Shown here: one piece after another, positions 10,098-19,102 of the stretch | Layout of the letters: the number at the start of each line of letters is the position of its first letter | Position numbering within the stretch: the stretch's first letter is position 1 | DNA from: Mariniphaga anaerophila | GTDB lineage: Bacteria; Bacteroidota; Bacteroidia; Bacteroidales; Prolixibacteraceae | Length of the DNA stretch: 64,000 nt | NCBI RefSeq assembly: GCF_900129025.1 | Contig: NZ_FQUM01000003.1 | Coordinates: 124,001 to 188,000, forward strand | Reading direction: 5' to 3' | The notes under the pieces: generated by a model | What the model was told of the DNA's origin: nothing | The model's input: the letters and a program-made list of their open reading frames with translations, nothing else | Databases searched by the model: none | Position numbers and translations under genes: made by a program

Positions 10098-10127
10098 TTG
10101 AAGGATTCAATTTTATAATTAGTTTTG
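10098..10127 (+). promoter_or_regulatory. Bacteroidota-type promoter for the SLC13 permease gene
   Basis: TTG at 10098-10100 and TAGTTTTG at 10120-10127 are separated by exactly 19 bases, matching the -33 TTG / -7 TAnnTTTG promoter of Bacteroidota primary sigma factor. Transcription would start near 10134, about 50 bases before the permease start. Confidence 0.6.
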
Positions 10128-10184
10128 ACTGCTACTAACAGCAGCAAATTCAGGAATGAGAAGCTTTAAAAACCCATTAACGGC

Positions 10185-11993
10185 TTGCTAACCCTAGAAG
10201 GCTATATTGTACTGGCAGTGGTAATTTTAACCATTGGTGCGCTGGCAAAGGAGCTGATGCGCCCGGGGCTGGTATTTTTCTCTTCTGCAGTTATTTTAAT
10301 GTCAACCGGCATAATTTCGAGCAATGAACTGCTTGCCGGTTTTTCCAATAAAGGAATGATAACTGTTGGCGTGCTTTTTCTTGTTAGTGAGGGAGTTCGT
10401 CAGTCAGGCATTCTTAACAGGCTGGCACAAACCTATCTTCCCCGAAAAAGAGGGCGGATGGTCTTCCTGATTCCGCGAATTATGCTGCCAGTATCTGTTT
10501 TATCCGCCTTTCTTAACAATACTCCGGTGGTAATCATCTTTGCGCCCATCATAAAAAGATGGGCTGAAAAGCTGAATCTTTCCCCAAAAAAATTCCTGAT
10601 TCCACTCTCTTACGCAACCATTCTGGGAGGCACCTGCACACTGATTGGCACCTCCACAAACCTAGTGGTTCACGGGTTAATGATTGACAACGGACTGCCG
10701 GGATTCGGAATGTTTGAACTGGGACAGGTGGGGCTGGTTATTGCCATTATCGGAACCATTTACATTGCTATTGCCGGCAATAAATTACTGCCCGGAAAAA
10801 AAATCCTGTTCAAAGCAAAAAGCTCGGCTGAATATAAAGATTATTATTACGACGTTTCCATTCCTGAGCACAGTAAACTCATCGGGTTGGAAACGAAGAA
10901 CGGGCGGATTAAAGAACTAAATAAGCTTTTTGTAAAATGCATTGAACGCAACGGAGAAATTATAGAAGCGAACAAAGGCAGTTTCAAAATTGAAGCAAAC
11001 GATAAACTTCTGCTTGCCGGAAAATCGGAGCAGCTCAATTATATTTTGGGAAACGACAACGTAAAACTCAGTGGTTTCGACCTGATAAAAGATGTTCCGA
11101 AAGAAAAACTCAAACAGTACGAAGCTGTCATTTCTCCGCGTTTTCCGGGGATAGGAAAAACCATTCCCGAATTTAATTTTTACGAACACTACCAGGCTGT
11201 GGTTCTGGGAATTCACCGAAATGGCGAACGCATTACATCAAACCTGAACACGTTTAAACTCAGGGCAGGTGACAATCTGGTGCTGCTCACCACCGACAAA
11301 TTCATTCAAAACTGGGGCGATTCGAAAATATTTTACCTCACCTCTTACATTCGCGATTACCGTACAACCGGAACGTTCTGGAAAAAGTGGCTGGCTTTTA
11401 TCATACTATTGGTTATGATTATCGGCGCAACTGTGGGACAATACTTTGAGTCTCCTGCCGGATTAACATTCGATATGTTTTTCTTTTCCATTTTGGCAGC
11501 CGTGCTGCTTGTCTGGCTAAAAATTATGCCTCACCAGAAATACACAAAATCCATCAGCTGGGATGTGTTAATTACAATTGCCTGTTCTTTTGCAATTAGC
11601 AAGGCCCTTCAAAACTCGGGGGCAGCAGAGTCTCTGGCCCGCACTACCATCAATTTTTCGGCAGGCCTTGGACCAATTGGCGTTTTAGCGGCAATGTACA
11701 TCATCACCACAATTTTTACTGAAATAATAACCAATAATGCTGCGGCAGCACTGGTTTTCCCCATTGCTTTAGCAGCAAGCCAGCAGCTCAATGTTGATCC
11801 CAAACCGTTTTTTGTAGCAATAACAATTGCTGCTTCGGCCAGTTTTGCAACGCCCATCGGGTATCAAACCAATTTGATAGTACAAGCTATTGGCGACTAC
11901 AAATTTAACGACTACCTGAAAATAGGGCTTCCGCTAAACATCCTCTCATTTATTCTTTCGCTGCTGCTAATCCCATTCTTCTGGCATTTCTAA
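10185..11993 (+). CDS. SLC13/DASS-family permease with TrkA-C domains (putative sulfate transporter)
   Basis: A 602-residue anion permease. The N-terminal half has hydrophobic helices from residue 5 onward, a first signature STGIISSNELLAGFSNKGMITVG and the family motif NNTPVVIIFAPI; the C-terminal half repeats this with TEIITNNAAAALVFPIAL and ATPIGYQTNLIVQAIGDY. Two soluble TrkA-C (RCK_C-like) modules sit between at about 220-390 (KLFVKCIERNGEII, AVVLGIHRNGERI). This arrangement is that of SLC13 transporters found next to sulfate-assimilation genes. cysD and cysNC follow directly, which supports sulfate as substrate by inference. The frame has no ATG near the first helix: TTG at 10185 is the best start, two codons ahead of an upstream-stop-limited region. 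The substrate could also be a dicarboxylate. Confidence 0.85.
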   Translation: MLTLEGYIVLAVVILTIGALAKELMRPGLVFFSSAVILMSTGIISSNELLAGFSNKGMITVGVLFLVSEGVRQSGILNRLAQTYLPRKRGRMVFLIPRIMLPVSVLSAFLNNTPVVIIFAPIIKRWAEKLNLSPKKFLIPLSYATILGGTCTLIGTSTNLVVHGLMIDNGLPGFGMFELGQVGLVIAIIGTIYIAIAGNKLLPGKKILFKAKSSAEYKDYYYDVSIPEHSKLIGLETKNGRIKELNKLFVKCIERNGEIIEANKGSFKIEANDKLLLAGKSEQLNYILGNDNVKLSGFDLIKDVPKEKLKQYEAVISPRFPGIGKTIPEFNFYEHYQAVVLGIHRNGERITSNLNTFKLRAGDNLVLLTTDKFIQNWGDSKIFYLTSYIRDYRTTGTFWKKWLAFIILLVMIIGATVGQYFESPAGLTFDMFFFSILAAVLLVWLKIMPHQKYTKSISWDVLITIACSFAISKALQNSGAAESLARTTINFSAGLGPIGVLAAMYIITTIFTEIITNNAAAALVFPIALAASQQLNVDPKPFFVAITIAASASFATPIGYQTNLIVQAIGDYKFNDYLKIGLPLNILSFILSLLLIPFFWHF

Positions 11994-12060
11994 ATATTTA
12001 AGTTTCAGTTTTACTGCAAGCAACACCCCCGGTTCAAAGGACGGGTTGGAATAAAAATTC

Positions 12061-12068
12061 TATATTTG
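12061..12068 (+). promoter_or_regulatory. Candidate -7 box upstream of cysD
   Basis: TATATTTG matches the TAnnTTTG consensus 26 bases before the cysD ATG. No TTG at the expected distance upstream was found, so this is a weaker promoter candidate than those with both elements. Confidence 0.4.
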
Positions 12069-12094
12069 TTGGCTCTAAAAACGAATTTTTTGAA

Positions 12095-13012
12095 ATGTTA
12101 TCCATGAAGGAATACAGTTTAACAAATCTACAGGAACTCGAAGCAGAAGCCATTCATATTATCCGTGAAGTAGCTGCTGAATTTGAAAACCCGGTAATGC
12201 TATATTCGATAGGGAAAGACTCGTCGGTTATGGTAAGGTTGGCAGAAAAAGCCTTTTACCCCGGGAAAGTTCCCTTTCCGCTTATGCACATCGACTCGAA
12301 ATGGAAATTCCGCGAAATGATAGAATTCCGCGACCGTTATGCCAAAGAAAAAGGTTGGGATTTAATTGTGCATTACAACAAAAAAGGTTTCGAAAGCGGA
12401 ATTGGCCCGTTCACCCATGGGAGCAAAGTACATACCGACGTGATGAAAACACAGGCATTACTTGAAGGGCTCTCAAAATATAAATTTGATGCAGCATTTG
12501 GAGGAGCCCGCCGGGACGAAGAAAAATCGCGTGCAAAAGAACGTATTTTCTCGTTCCGCGACCAGTTTCACCAATGGGATCCTAAAAATCAGCGGCCCGA
12601 ATTATGGAACATTTACAACGCGAAAGTTCATAAGGGAGAATCTATCAGGGTTTTCCCGCTGAGCAACTGGACTGAGCTAGACATCTGGCAGTACATCAGG
12701 CTGGAGAACATACCGATTGTTCCACTCTATTTTGCCAAAGAGCGCCCTGTGGTTAACATGGACGGCAACCTGATTATGGTAGACGACGACCGCATGCCGA
12801 AAGAGCTGGCCGCCAAAGCCGAAATGCGCAAAGTACGTTTCCGCACACTGGGATGCTACCCGCTTACAGGTGCTGTTGAATCGGAAGCAGACACCATCGA
12901 AAAAATTGTGGAAGAGATGATGACAGTAACTGTTTCGGAACGTACTACCCGGGTCATCGATTTTGACCAGGATGCAAGTATGGAACAAAAAAAGCGGGAA
13001 GGCTACTTTTAG
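12095..13012 (+). CDS. cysD: Sulfate adenylyltransferase subunit 2
   Basis: The small, catalytic subunit of ATP sulfurylase (305 residues, usual length about 300), which makes adenylyl sulfate (APS) from ATP and sulfate. The ATP pyrophosphatase loop is [18 protein letters not shown] at about residues 40-57; further conserved parts are [34 protein letters not shown] and the typical C-terminus [15 protein letters not shown]. The start could be ATG 12095 or the ATG at 12104 (MKEYSL). It is followed 72 bases later by its GTPase partner cysNC and preceded by an SLC13 permease, so uptake and activation of sulfate are linked. Confidence 0.96.
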   Translation: MLSMKEYSLTNLQELEAEAIHIIREVAAEFENPVMLYSIGKDSSVMVRLAEKAFYPGKVPFPLMHIDSKWKFREMIEFRDRYAKEKGWDLIVHYNKKGFESGIGPFTHGSKVHTDVMKTQALLEGLSKYKFDAAFGGARRDEEKSRAKERIFSFRDQFHQWDPKNQRPELWNIYNAKVHKGESIRVFPLSNWTELDIWQYIRLENIPIVPLYFAKERPVVNMDGNLIMVDDDRMPKELAAKAEMRKVRFRTLGCYPLTGAVESEADTIEKIVEEMMTVTVSERTTRVIDFDQDASMEQKKREGYF

Positions 13013-13084
13013 CCAAAGCTTCCTGTTGCCTAATTCTGATTAACAGGCAATAAGAACAAAAAAACAAGAAATAAGCACAACAAC

Positions 13085-15004
13085 ATGACTACAAATAATC
13101 TTGACATAAAAGCTTTCCTTGATCAGGATCAGAAAAAAGATTTGTTACGCCTTTTGACTGCCGGCTCGGTTGACGATGGAAAATCGACCCTCATTGGCCG
13201 CCTGATGTTCGACAGTAAAATGTTGTACGAAGATCAGCTTGCTGCTCTGGAGCGCGACAGCAAACGCATTGGGCATGCGGGAGAAGACATCGATTATGCC
13301 TTGCTACTGGACGGACTGAAAGCAGAACGCGAGCAGGGAATTACAATTGATGTTGCCTACAGGTATTTCTCAACCGCCAAACGAAAATTTATTATTGCTG
13401 ACACTCCCGGGCACGAACAGTACACCCGGAACATGATAACCGGCGGTTCTACTGCCAACCTGGCCATTATTCTTATTGATGCCACAAAAGGAGTAATTAC
13501 GCAAACCCGGCGGCACACGTTCCTGGTTTCGTTACTTGGAATAAAACACGTTGTGCTGGCAGTGAACAAGATGGATCTGGTGGATTACAAACAGAAAGTG
13601 TTTGATGACATCTGCGCCGATTACAAAAACTTTGTCACCCAACTTGATATTCCTGACGTTGAATTTATTCCGCTCTCAGCTTTAAAAGGCGACAATGTGG
13701 TGGAAATCTCAACTAATATGCCGTGGTATCACGGAAAAAGCGTGCTCGAATTTCTGGAAGCTGTTCACATCAGCAGCGACCGTAATTATGCAGATTTCCG
13801 TTTCCCGGTGCAATACGTGCTGCGCCCCGACCGCGACTTCCGCGGTTTTTCAGGACAAGTAGCTTCGGGAATTGTTAAGCCTGGCGATACAGTAATGGCT
13901 TTGCCTTCGAGAAAAACTTCGAAGGTAAAATCCATCCCCACGTACGACGGAAACCTCAAAAAGGCTTTTCCTCCACAATCGGTAACACTGGTTTTGGAAG
14001 ATGAAATTGATATTTCGAGAGGTGAAATGCTGGTAAACCCGGATAATCTGCCGCGCATGGAGCGCCATTTCGAAGCCATGCTGGTTTGGATGGATGAAAC
14101 GCCGATGGATCTTTCCACTCAGTTTTTTCTGAAACAGACCACTAATACCACGCGCACCCACATCGACATGTTGCGTTACAAAGTAGATGTAAACTCACTG
14201 GAAAAATCGGAGGTAGAAAAACTTACCCTGAATGAAATTGGAAGGGCCGTTCTTACAACTGCCAAACCATTGTTTTTCGACCCGTACAAAAAAAATAAAA
14301 GCACCGGCTCGTTTGTACTCATTCATCCGGTTACGAACAACACCGTAGCGGTAGGGATGATTCTGGACAAACTGGACAGCAAAAACCTGCCATCGCGAAT
14401 ATCTGATATTGATAAAGAAGCCATAAAAAAAGGGAAATCCCTGGTTTCTACTGAAAGCCGCCAGAAAAAGATGAACCAGAAAGGGGCTACTTTGTGGTTT
14501 ACCGGCCTTCACGGTTCAGGGAAAAATGAATTGGCATTCAGCCTGGAAAAAAGCCTGTTCGAAAACGGTGCAACTGCAGTACTTCTCGACGGAAGTTCGG
14601 TTCGCTCCGGCCTTAACAGAGAATTGGATTACTCGCCGGCCGACCGCGCAGAAAACCTTCGCAGGGTAGCACATGTTGCCAAAATATTAAACGACCAGGG
14701 CATTATTGCCATTTGCTCTTTCATCTCGCCAAACGACGCGATAAGAAATCAGGTTGCTGATATTATAGGAAAAGAGCAGTTCCACCTGTTTTACATGGAA
14801 GCCTCGCTGGAGTATTGCCGCAACAATAAACCCGAGCTCTACGAAAAAGCAGAAAAAGGAGAGGCAGACAATGTTCCGGGAGTTGACTTGGATTACGATG
14901 CTCCTGCCAATGCTGTGTTAACTTTCAACCCGGCAGAAAACGAGCTCAATATCGACAGAATACTGGATTACCTTGAAGAGAACAAGGTTTTCCCGTTAAA
15001 ATAA
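13085..15004 (+). CDS. cysNC: Bifunctional sulfate adenylyltransferase subunit 1 / adenylylsulfate kinase-like fusion
   Basis: A 639-residue fusion. Residues 1-440 are the CysN GTPase that drives ATP sulfurylase: G1 [15 protein letters not shown], switch [22 protein letters not shown], then two beta-barrel domains. Residues 465-639 are a CysC fold: [52 protein letters not shown]. The kinase half departs from family consensus at sites that matter: the P-loop GKST reads GKNE (Lys480 kept, following Ser changed to Asn), DGDNVRHGL reads DGSSVRSGL, and RDPKGLY reads NNKPELY. CysN activity is expected; APS kinase activity is doubtful. No separate cysC is in the window. The epimerase gene follows after 9 bases, so the two are probably co-transcribed. 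Confidence 0.93.
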   Translation: MTTNNLDIKAFLDQDQKKDLLRLLTAGSVDDGKSTLIGRLMFDSKMLYEDQLAALERDSKRIGHAGEDIDYALLLDGLKAEREQGITIDVAYRYFSTAKRKFIIADTPGHEQYTRNMITGGSTANLAIILIDATKGVITQTRRHTFLVSLLGIKHVVLAVNKMDLVDYKQKVFDDICADYKNFVTQLDIPDVEFIPLSALKGDNVVEISTNMPWYHGKSVLEFLEAVHISSDRNYADFRFPVQYVLRPDRDFRGFSGQVASGIVKPGDTVMALPSRKTSKVKSIPTYDGNLKKAFPPQSVTLVLEDEIDISRGEMLVNPDNLPRMERHFEAMLVWMDETPMDLSTQFFLKQTTNTTRTHIDMLRYKVDVNSLEKSEVEKLTLNEIGRAVLTTAKPLFFDPYKKNKSTGSFVLIHPVTNNTVAVGMILDKLDSKNLPSRISDIDKEAIKKGKSLVSTESRQKKMNQKGATLWFTGLHGSGKNELAFSLEKSLFENGATAVLLDGSSVRSGLNRELDYSPADRAENLRRVAHVAKILNDQGIIAICSFISPNDAIRNQVADIIGKEQFHLFYMEASLEYCRNNKPELYEKAEKGEADNVPGVDLDYDAPANAVLTFNPAENELNIDRILDYLEENKVFPLK

Positions 15005-15013
15005 TTCAAAAAA

Positions 15014-16021
15014 ATGAAAGTATTAGTTACCGGAGCAGCTGGGTTTATAGGATTTCATCTTATTAACCGGCTTCTGGAAAAAGGTTATCAGGTTGTAGGA
15101 ATTGATAACATTAACGACTATTATTCCACCGAATTAAAATTTGCACGGCTCAGGCAGGCAGGTATTTCCGAAGAAGCCTCCGAGTGGCATAAAAAAATAA
15201 CCGGCAGCAACCCCGAATATTCATTTCTCAGGATGAATCTGGAAGATGAAAAAGAGATCAACCAACTGTTTGAACAGGAAAACTTTGATTTGGTTTGCAA
15301 TTTGGCTGCTCAGGCCGGAGTACGGTACAGCATTGAAAACCCAAAAGCCTATATTCAAAGTAATGTGGTAGGATTCTTTAACATTCTGGAAGCATGTCGC
15401 CACAACAACATCAAGCATCTGGTTTATGCCAGCTCATCCAGTGTGTACGGGAACAGCAAAAAAATGCCGCTTTCCACAACCGATTTTGTTGACAATCCTG
15501 TTAGTTTATATGCTGCCACAAAAAAGAGCAACGAACTGATGGCGCATACCTACAGTCATCTGTATGGAATTCCGACAACCGGGCTACGTTTTTTTACAGT
15601 TTACGGCCCGTGGGGACGACCAGACATGGCCTACTTTAATTTTACGCGTGCTATCCTGGCAAAACAACCAATTAAGGTTTTCAACCACGGCGATTTGTAC
15701 CGCGACTTTACATACATTGATGATATTGTTGAAGGGATAGAAAAAATACTTCCGGCGCCGCCCGCAAGCACCCCGCCTTATAAAGTTTACAACATCGGAA
15801 ATTCTTCTCCGGTTAAACTGATGGATTTTATTGAGACAATAGAAAAAACCCTTGGCAAAGAAGCTCAAAAAGAATTTTACGACATGCAGCCCGGTGATGT
15901 GTATAAAACATATGCTGACGTAAGTGAGCTGGAGAAAAACTTCGGGTACTCGCCAAACACATCTTTACAGAAAGGAATTGGAGAGTTTGTTGCCTGGTAC
16001 AAATCGTTTTATAAAGAGTAA
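15014..16021 (+). CDS. NAD-dependent epimerase, UDP-glucuronate 4-epimerase type
   Basis: A 335-residue extended short-chain dehydrogenase that most resembles UDP-glucuronate 4-epimerases (CapI/LpsL group), which convert UDP-GlcA to UDP-GalA for polysaccharides. The NAD loop is VTGAAGFIGFHLINRLL; the group marker GIDNINDYYSTELKFARL follows; NLAAQAGVRYSIENPKAYIQSN, the catalytic Ser region YASSSSVYG and the YAATKKSNE Tyr-Lys pair are all present, then RFFTVYGPWGRPDMAY and DFTYIDDIVEGI. It is placed 9 bases after cysNC. The pairing of sulfate activation and uronic-acid supply may point to an acidic surface glycan, which is inference only. Confidence 0.9.
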   Translation: MKVLVTGAAGFIGFHLINRLLEKGYQVVGIDNINDYYSTELKFARLRQAGISEEASEWHKKITGSNPEYSFLRMNLEDEKEINQLFEQENFDLVCNLAAQAGVRYSIENPKAYIQSNVVGFFNILEACRHNNIKHLVYASSSSVYGNSKKMPLSTTDFVDNPVSLYAATKKSNELMAHTYSHLYGIPTTGLRFFTVYGPWGRPDMAYFNFTRAILAKQPIKVFNHGDLYRDFTYIDDIVEGIEKILPAPPASTPPYKVYNIGNSSPVKLMDFIETIEKTLGKEAQKEFYDMQPGDVYKTYADVSELEKNFGYSPNTSLQKGIGEFVAWYKSFYKE

Positions 16022-16060
16022 AACAGCATATCAGCAAATCATAAAATATTCATAATAATA

Positions 16061-16091
16061 AAAAAGGTTGCCATTTCTGACAACCTTTTTT
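16061..16091. terminator. Bidirectional terminator between the epimerase and sugar transporter genes
   Basis: AAAAAAGGTTG and CAACCTTTTTT arms around a CCATTTCTGA loop form a hairpin with A and T tracts on both sides. It lies between two convergent genes and can serve both. Confidence 0.85.
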
Positions 16092-16113
16092 GTTATAACT
16101 TCGAATTGATATT

Positions 16114-17505
16114 CTATAAAGTCATTTCTTCTGCTCTCTTGGTTACTTTGCTTCCAACTACACCGTAGAACAACAGATAACCGAGTCCTGCGACAATCAC
16201 CCAGTAGCTCATTTCATAATTGGCAACGTCGGCAACCCATCCCTGAATTGCAGGAAGGATACCACCACCGCAAACCAATACCATAAAAATACCAGATGCT
16301 GCTGCCAGGTATTTACCCAGGCCTTCAACTGCCAAATTGAATATACTTCCCCACATAATTGAGGTACACAATCCGACCAGTGCCAGGAAGAAAAACTTAA
16401 TGGGCACAGGAACCAGTCCAAATTGCAAGGCACCTGCGTCTACACTAAACGACGGCATTGAAATCATGGTTTTTGCAGGCCAGAAAATCGCCAGAAGAAC
16501 CAGAATCAATCCTCCAAAAGAAGCTGTACTCAACATCGATCTACTGGAAATTTTATGCCCAAAACCTGCACCGAACAAACGGCCAACCAGCATTAATAAC
16601 CAATAGAAACCTACTACTCCACCAGCAATTCCGGTTGCAATCCCCAATCCGGCAGTGTCTCTGCCATCGAGAATCCGCTGTGCAGTTTCCAACGCTTCTT
16701 CAGACACTGCTGCCTGAGAATTACCGTGGGCTGCCACAATTGCCTGCGCCTGTTCAACGCTTGGCGTAGTCATATACAAATTCGCAATTCCCGGAGTTCC
16801 AACTTCAACACCTACATAAACGAATATTGCTACCGCACCCAATACAAAGTGACGGAATTTTAAAGCTCCTGACATCAGGCTTCCCAGCGGTTCGTCCGGC
16901 TGATCTGAATGTGGTTCAGGAATAGAAGTAGCCCACAAAATGAAAAATACCAGGGCGAAAACTCCCATTGCGATATACATAATCGGGAATACATCGTTAA
17001 TTCTTGCTTTTGTAGCTTCGCCAATAAGGATACCTACAAAAACAGGAGTAAAAGTAGCCATAACAGAGTTGAATGACCCACCAACCTGAATCAGCTGGTT
17101 GCCAGTATTTCCTTCTCCACCAAGAGTGTTCAGCATCGGGTTTACAACGATGTTTAACAAACACATGGAGAAACCTGCGATGAATGCTCCTAATAAATAC
17201 ACTCCAAAACTTTCGGCATGCCCCGACAGGTATTGAATGCCGACCCCTACAAATCCAATGGCTATTGCAATCAAAGCAGTTTTTTTATAACCTACTTTCT
17301 GAAGAAGAATTCCTCCCGGAATACCCATAACAGCGTAGGCGATAAAGTTTGCTAAGTTCCCCAACATTCCCAGGGAGTTAGGAACATTGAACTGGTTTTT
17401 CAACACAATTCCCATTGGTGCCGCCAGGTTGGTAACAAATGAGATCATACCAAACAGTAGGATCATCATAATAATTGGCAGCACATAACTCTTGCTTTTA
17501 TTCAT
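16114..17505 (-). CDS. MFS sugar transporter, FHS (glucose/galactose) family
   Basis: A 463-residue polytopic protein with about 12 transmembrane helices. It has the fucose/galactose-H+ symporter (FHS) pattern: FGMISFVTNLAAPMG in helix 1, GNLANFIAYAVMGIPGGILLQKVGYKKT with the MFS loop 2-3 motif, SMCLLNIVVNPMLNTLGG, and GGSFNSVMATFTPVFVG. A longer loop between helices 6 and 7 (about 240-280, Ala/Glu-rich) separates the halves. It lies 137 bases downstream of galK in the same direction, in a locus with galM and a GntR-type regulator, so galactose or a galactoside is the likely substrate by context. Confidence 0.88.
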   Translation of the reverse strand: MNKSKSYVLPIIMMILLFGMISFVTNLAAPMGIVLKNQFNVPNSLGMLGNLANFIAYAVMGIPGGILLQKVGYKKTALIAIAIGFVGVGIQYLSGHAESFGVYLLGAFIAGFSMCLLNIVVNPMLNTLGGEGNTGNQLIQVGGSFNSVMATFTPVFVGILIGEATKARINDVFPIMYIAMGVFALVFFILWATSIPEPHSDQPDEPLGSLMSGALKFRHFVLGAVAIFVYVGVEVGTPGIANLYMTTPSVEQAQAIVAAHGNSQAAVSEEALETAQRILDGRDTAGLGIATGIAGGVVGFYWLLMLVGRLFGAGFGHKISSRSMLSTASFGGLILVLLAIFWPAKTMISMPSFSVDAGALQFGLVPVPIKFFFLALVGLCTSIMWGSIFNLAVEGLGKYLAAASGIFMVLVCGGGILPAIQGWVADVANYEMSYWVIVAGLGYLLFYGVVGSKVTKRAEEMTL

Positions 17506-17642
17506 AATAAATACTTTAATGGATTAATTATTCTCTATCTATTTACAATTTGGTGTCAAAAGCTGAATTTACCGGAATACTCCGCTGACGGTAAAAGTAT
17601 AAAATTATTGTTTTCATAATACCGCGCAACGGCAGTAACTTT

Positions 17643-18932
17643 TCAAAATTCAAGTTTTACAGCGCCCTTGCTTCGAATAAACAATTTGTGGCATTTGCCT
17701 TCTCCGTAAACATGCTCCAGCGTTTTCACATATTCATCCAGTTTTTCCTTGGGAACAAAAGCCTGAATAGTTCCACCGAAACCACCACCGTGAACACGCC
17801 ATGCGCCGCTTCCTTTCAATACCATTTCGCTAAGTGCCAGCGCCAAGGAAACAACCTGCTCGTCTTTATGAACGATGTCGTAAATATTCTGATTGTACAT
17901 AAAAGAACTGTACCCCGATTCTACCACCATTTTCAGGAAAGACTGAAAATCGTTGTTTTCGAGAGCCGCAACCTGATCGGCAACACGCTGATTGTCTCCA
18001 TGAAAATGGTAAGCGCGCAAAATGGCCCGGTCGCCTGTTTTTTTACGGATTTCAGGAATTTTTTCTACAATTTGTGGCCAGGTTACTTCCCGCAAAACAG
18101 TTGCACCGAGTTCGGCTGCCACCGATTTCATTTCTGTTGGAAGAGACGCGTATTCAGCCTGCGATGCAGCATCGTCGTGTCCGCCGCCAACATCGGTAAT
18201 TACCAATGAAAAACCAGTTGACACAAAATCAAAATCCACTTCTTTTACAACAGGATTTGCCGGATCTTTAAAATCAATAGTAATTAATCCGCCCACAGAG
18301 CAGGCCGTTTGATCCATCAGCCCGCATGGTTTTCCAAAGTAGTTGTTCTCTGACCACTGTCCGATAATGGCATTTTCTACAGCCGACATTTTTCCATCGT
18401 TAAACAATTCGCTGACGATTGCACCTACCAGTACCTCAAACGATGCAGAAGAACTGAGTCCGGAACCTTTTGGCACCCGCCCGTCGATACATGCATCGAA
18501 GCCGCCAATCTCGTAACCATTCTCTTTCATTTTGGCACAAATACCTTTTACCAACGAGCTGGACGTGTAAAAATTTGCCTCATCAATAACCAATTCGGAA
18601 ATATCTACCTGGAACTCCGGGTAACCTGTTGATTTTATCCGAATAATATTAGTGCCGTTAGGAGCGGCAACTGCAATATTATCGAGGTTTACTGCACCGG
18701 CAAGAACGCGCCCGTGATTATGGTCAGTATGATTTCCTCCTATTTCTGTTCGTCCGGGAGAACTGAACAACTGAACATCGTCTGTTCCATAGGCTTTCTG
18801 AAAATCATTCATCAAACCTTCATACCGTTCGGCCTGTTCCTTCAATACTGTTTTATCGGTTCCGTATAACTCATTAAAAAGCAGATTATTTCCGCCGTTT
18901 ATTTTTTCTGTTAAACTGCAAATTTTTGTCAT
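17643..18932 (-). CDS. galK: Galactokinase
   Basis: A 429-residue GHMP kinase (family usually 380-430) that phosphorylates alpha-D-galactose at C1. The galactokinase signature GRTEIGGNHTDHNHGRVLAGA is at about residues 60-80, the ATP-binding GHMP motif PKGSGLSSSASFEVL at about 154-168, and the C-terminal GHMP motif RVHGGGFGGTIQAFVP near 380. The substrate-recognition GGNHTDHNHG and the catalytic-base region CGLMDQTACSVGG are intact. It is downstream of the gntR gene and upstream of the transporter; a 19-base operator candidate and a TATATTTG box lie in its promoter region. No galT is visible in the window, although Leloir conversion needs one. Confidence 0.95.
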   Translation of the reverse strand: MTKICSLTEKINGGNNLLFNELYGTDKTVLKEQAERYEGLMNDFQKAYGTDDVQLFSSPGRTEIGGNHTDHNHGRVLAGAVNLDNIAVAAPNGTNIIRIKSTGYPEFQVDISELVIDEANFYTSSSLVKGICAKMKENGYEIGGFDACIDGRVPKGSGLSSSASFEVLVGAIVSELFNDGKMSAVENAIIGQWSENNYFGKPCGLMDQTACSVGGLITIDFKDPANPVVKEVDFDFVSTGFSLVITDVGGGHDDAASQAEYASLPTEMKSVAAELGATVLREVTWPQIVEKIPEIRKKTGDRAILRAYHFHGDNQRVADQVAALENNDFQSFLKMVVESGYSSFMYNQNIYDIVHKDEQVVSLALALSEMVLKGSGAWRVHGGGFGGTIQAFVPKEKLDEYVKTLEHVYGEGKCHKLFIRSKGAVKLEF

Positions 18933-19014
18933 AATTTATAATTTGATTATACAATTTCTCTACAAATAAATTTTTTGCTATTCATGTATTTTTGAATGAT
19001 GATATGCCAGCCCC

Positions 19015-19033
19015 AACTGGTAGGTACTGGTAG
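19015..19033 (-). promoter_or_regulatory. Operator candidate 1 (galK promoter), recognised by the GntR-type regulator
   Basis: AACTGGTAGGTACTGGTAG, two direct copies of ACTGGTAG spaced by 10 bases (about one helical turn). The identical 19 bases recur in inverted orientation at 20169-20187 on the other side of the regulator gene. The site lies just downstream of a minus-strand TATATTTG box (19037-19044), so bound regulator would cover the start of galK transcription. The sequence and its duplication are seen directly; the binding protein is inferred from context. Confidence 0.75.
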
Positions 19034-19036
19034 GTA

Positions 19037-19044
19037 CAAATATA
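19037..19044 (-). promoter_or_regulatory. Candidate -7 box of the galK promoter
   Basis: The minus strand reads TATATTTG, matching TAnnTTTG. It abuts the operator candidate at 19015-19033. No TTG at the ideal 19-base distance was found, as may be expected of a regulated promoter. Confidence 0.45.
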
Positions 19045-19102
19045 TACTTAAAAACAAAAAGGGTGTACTCAAAAAAAAATGTTTCACAACACTATTTTTG
19101 AG

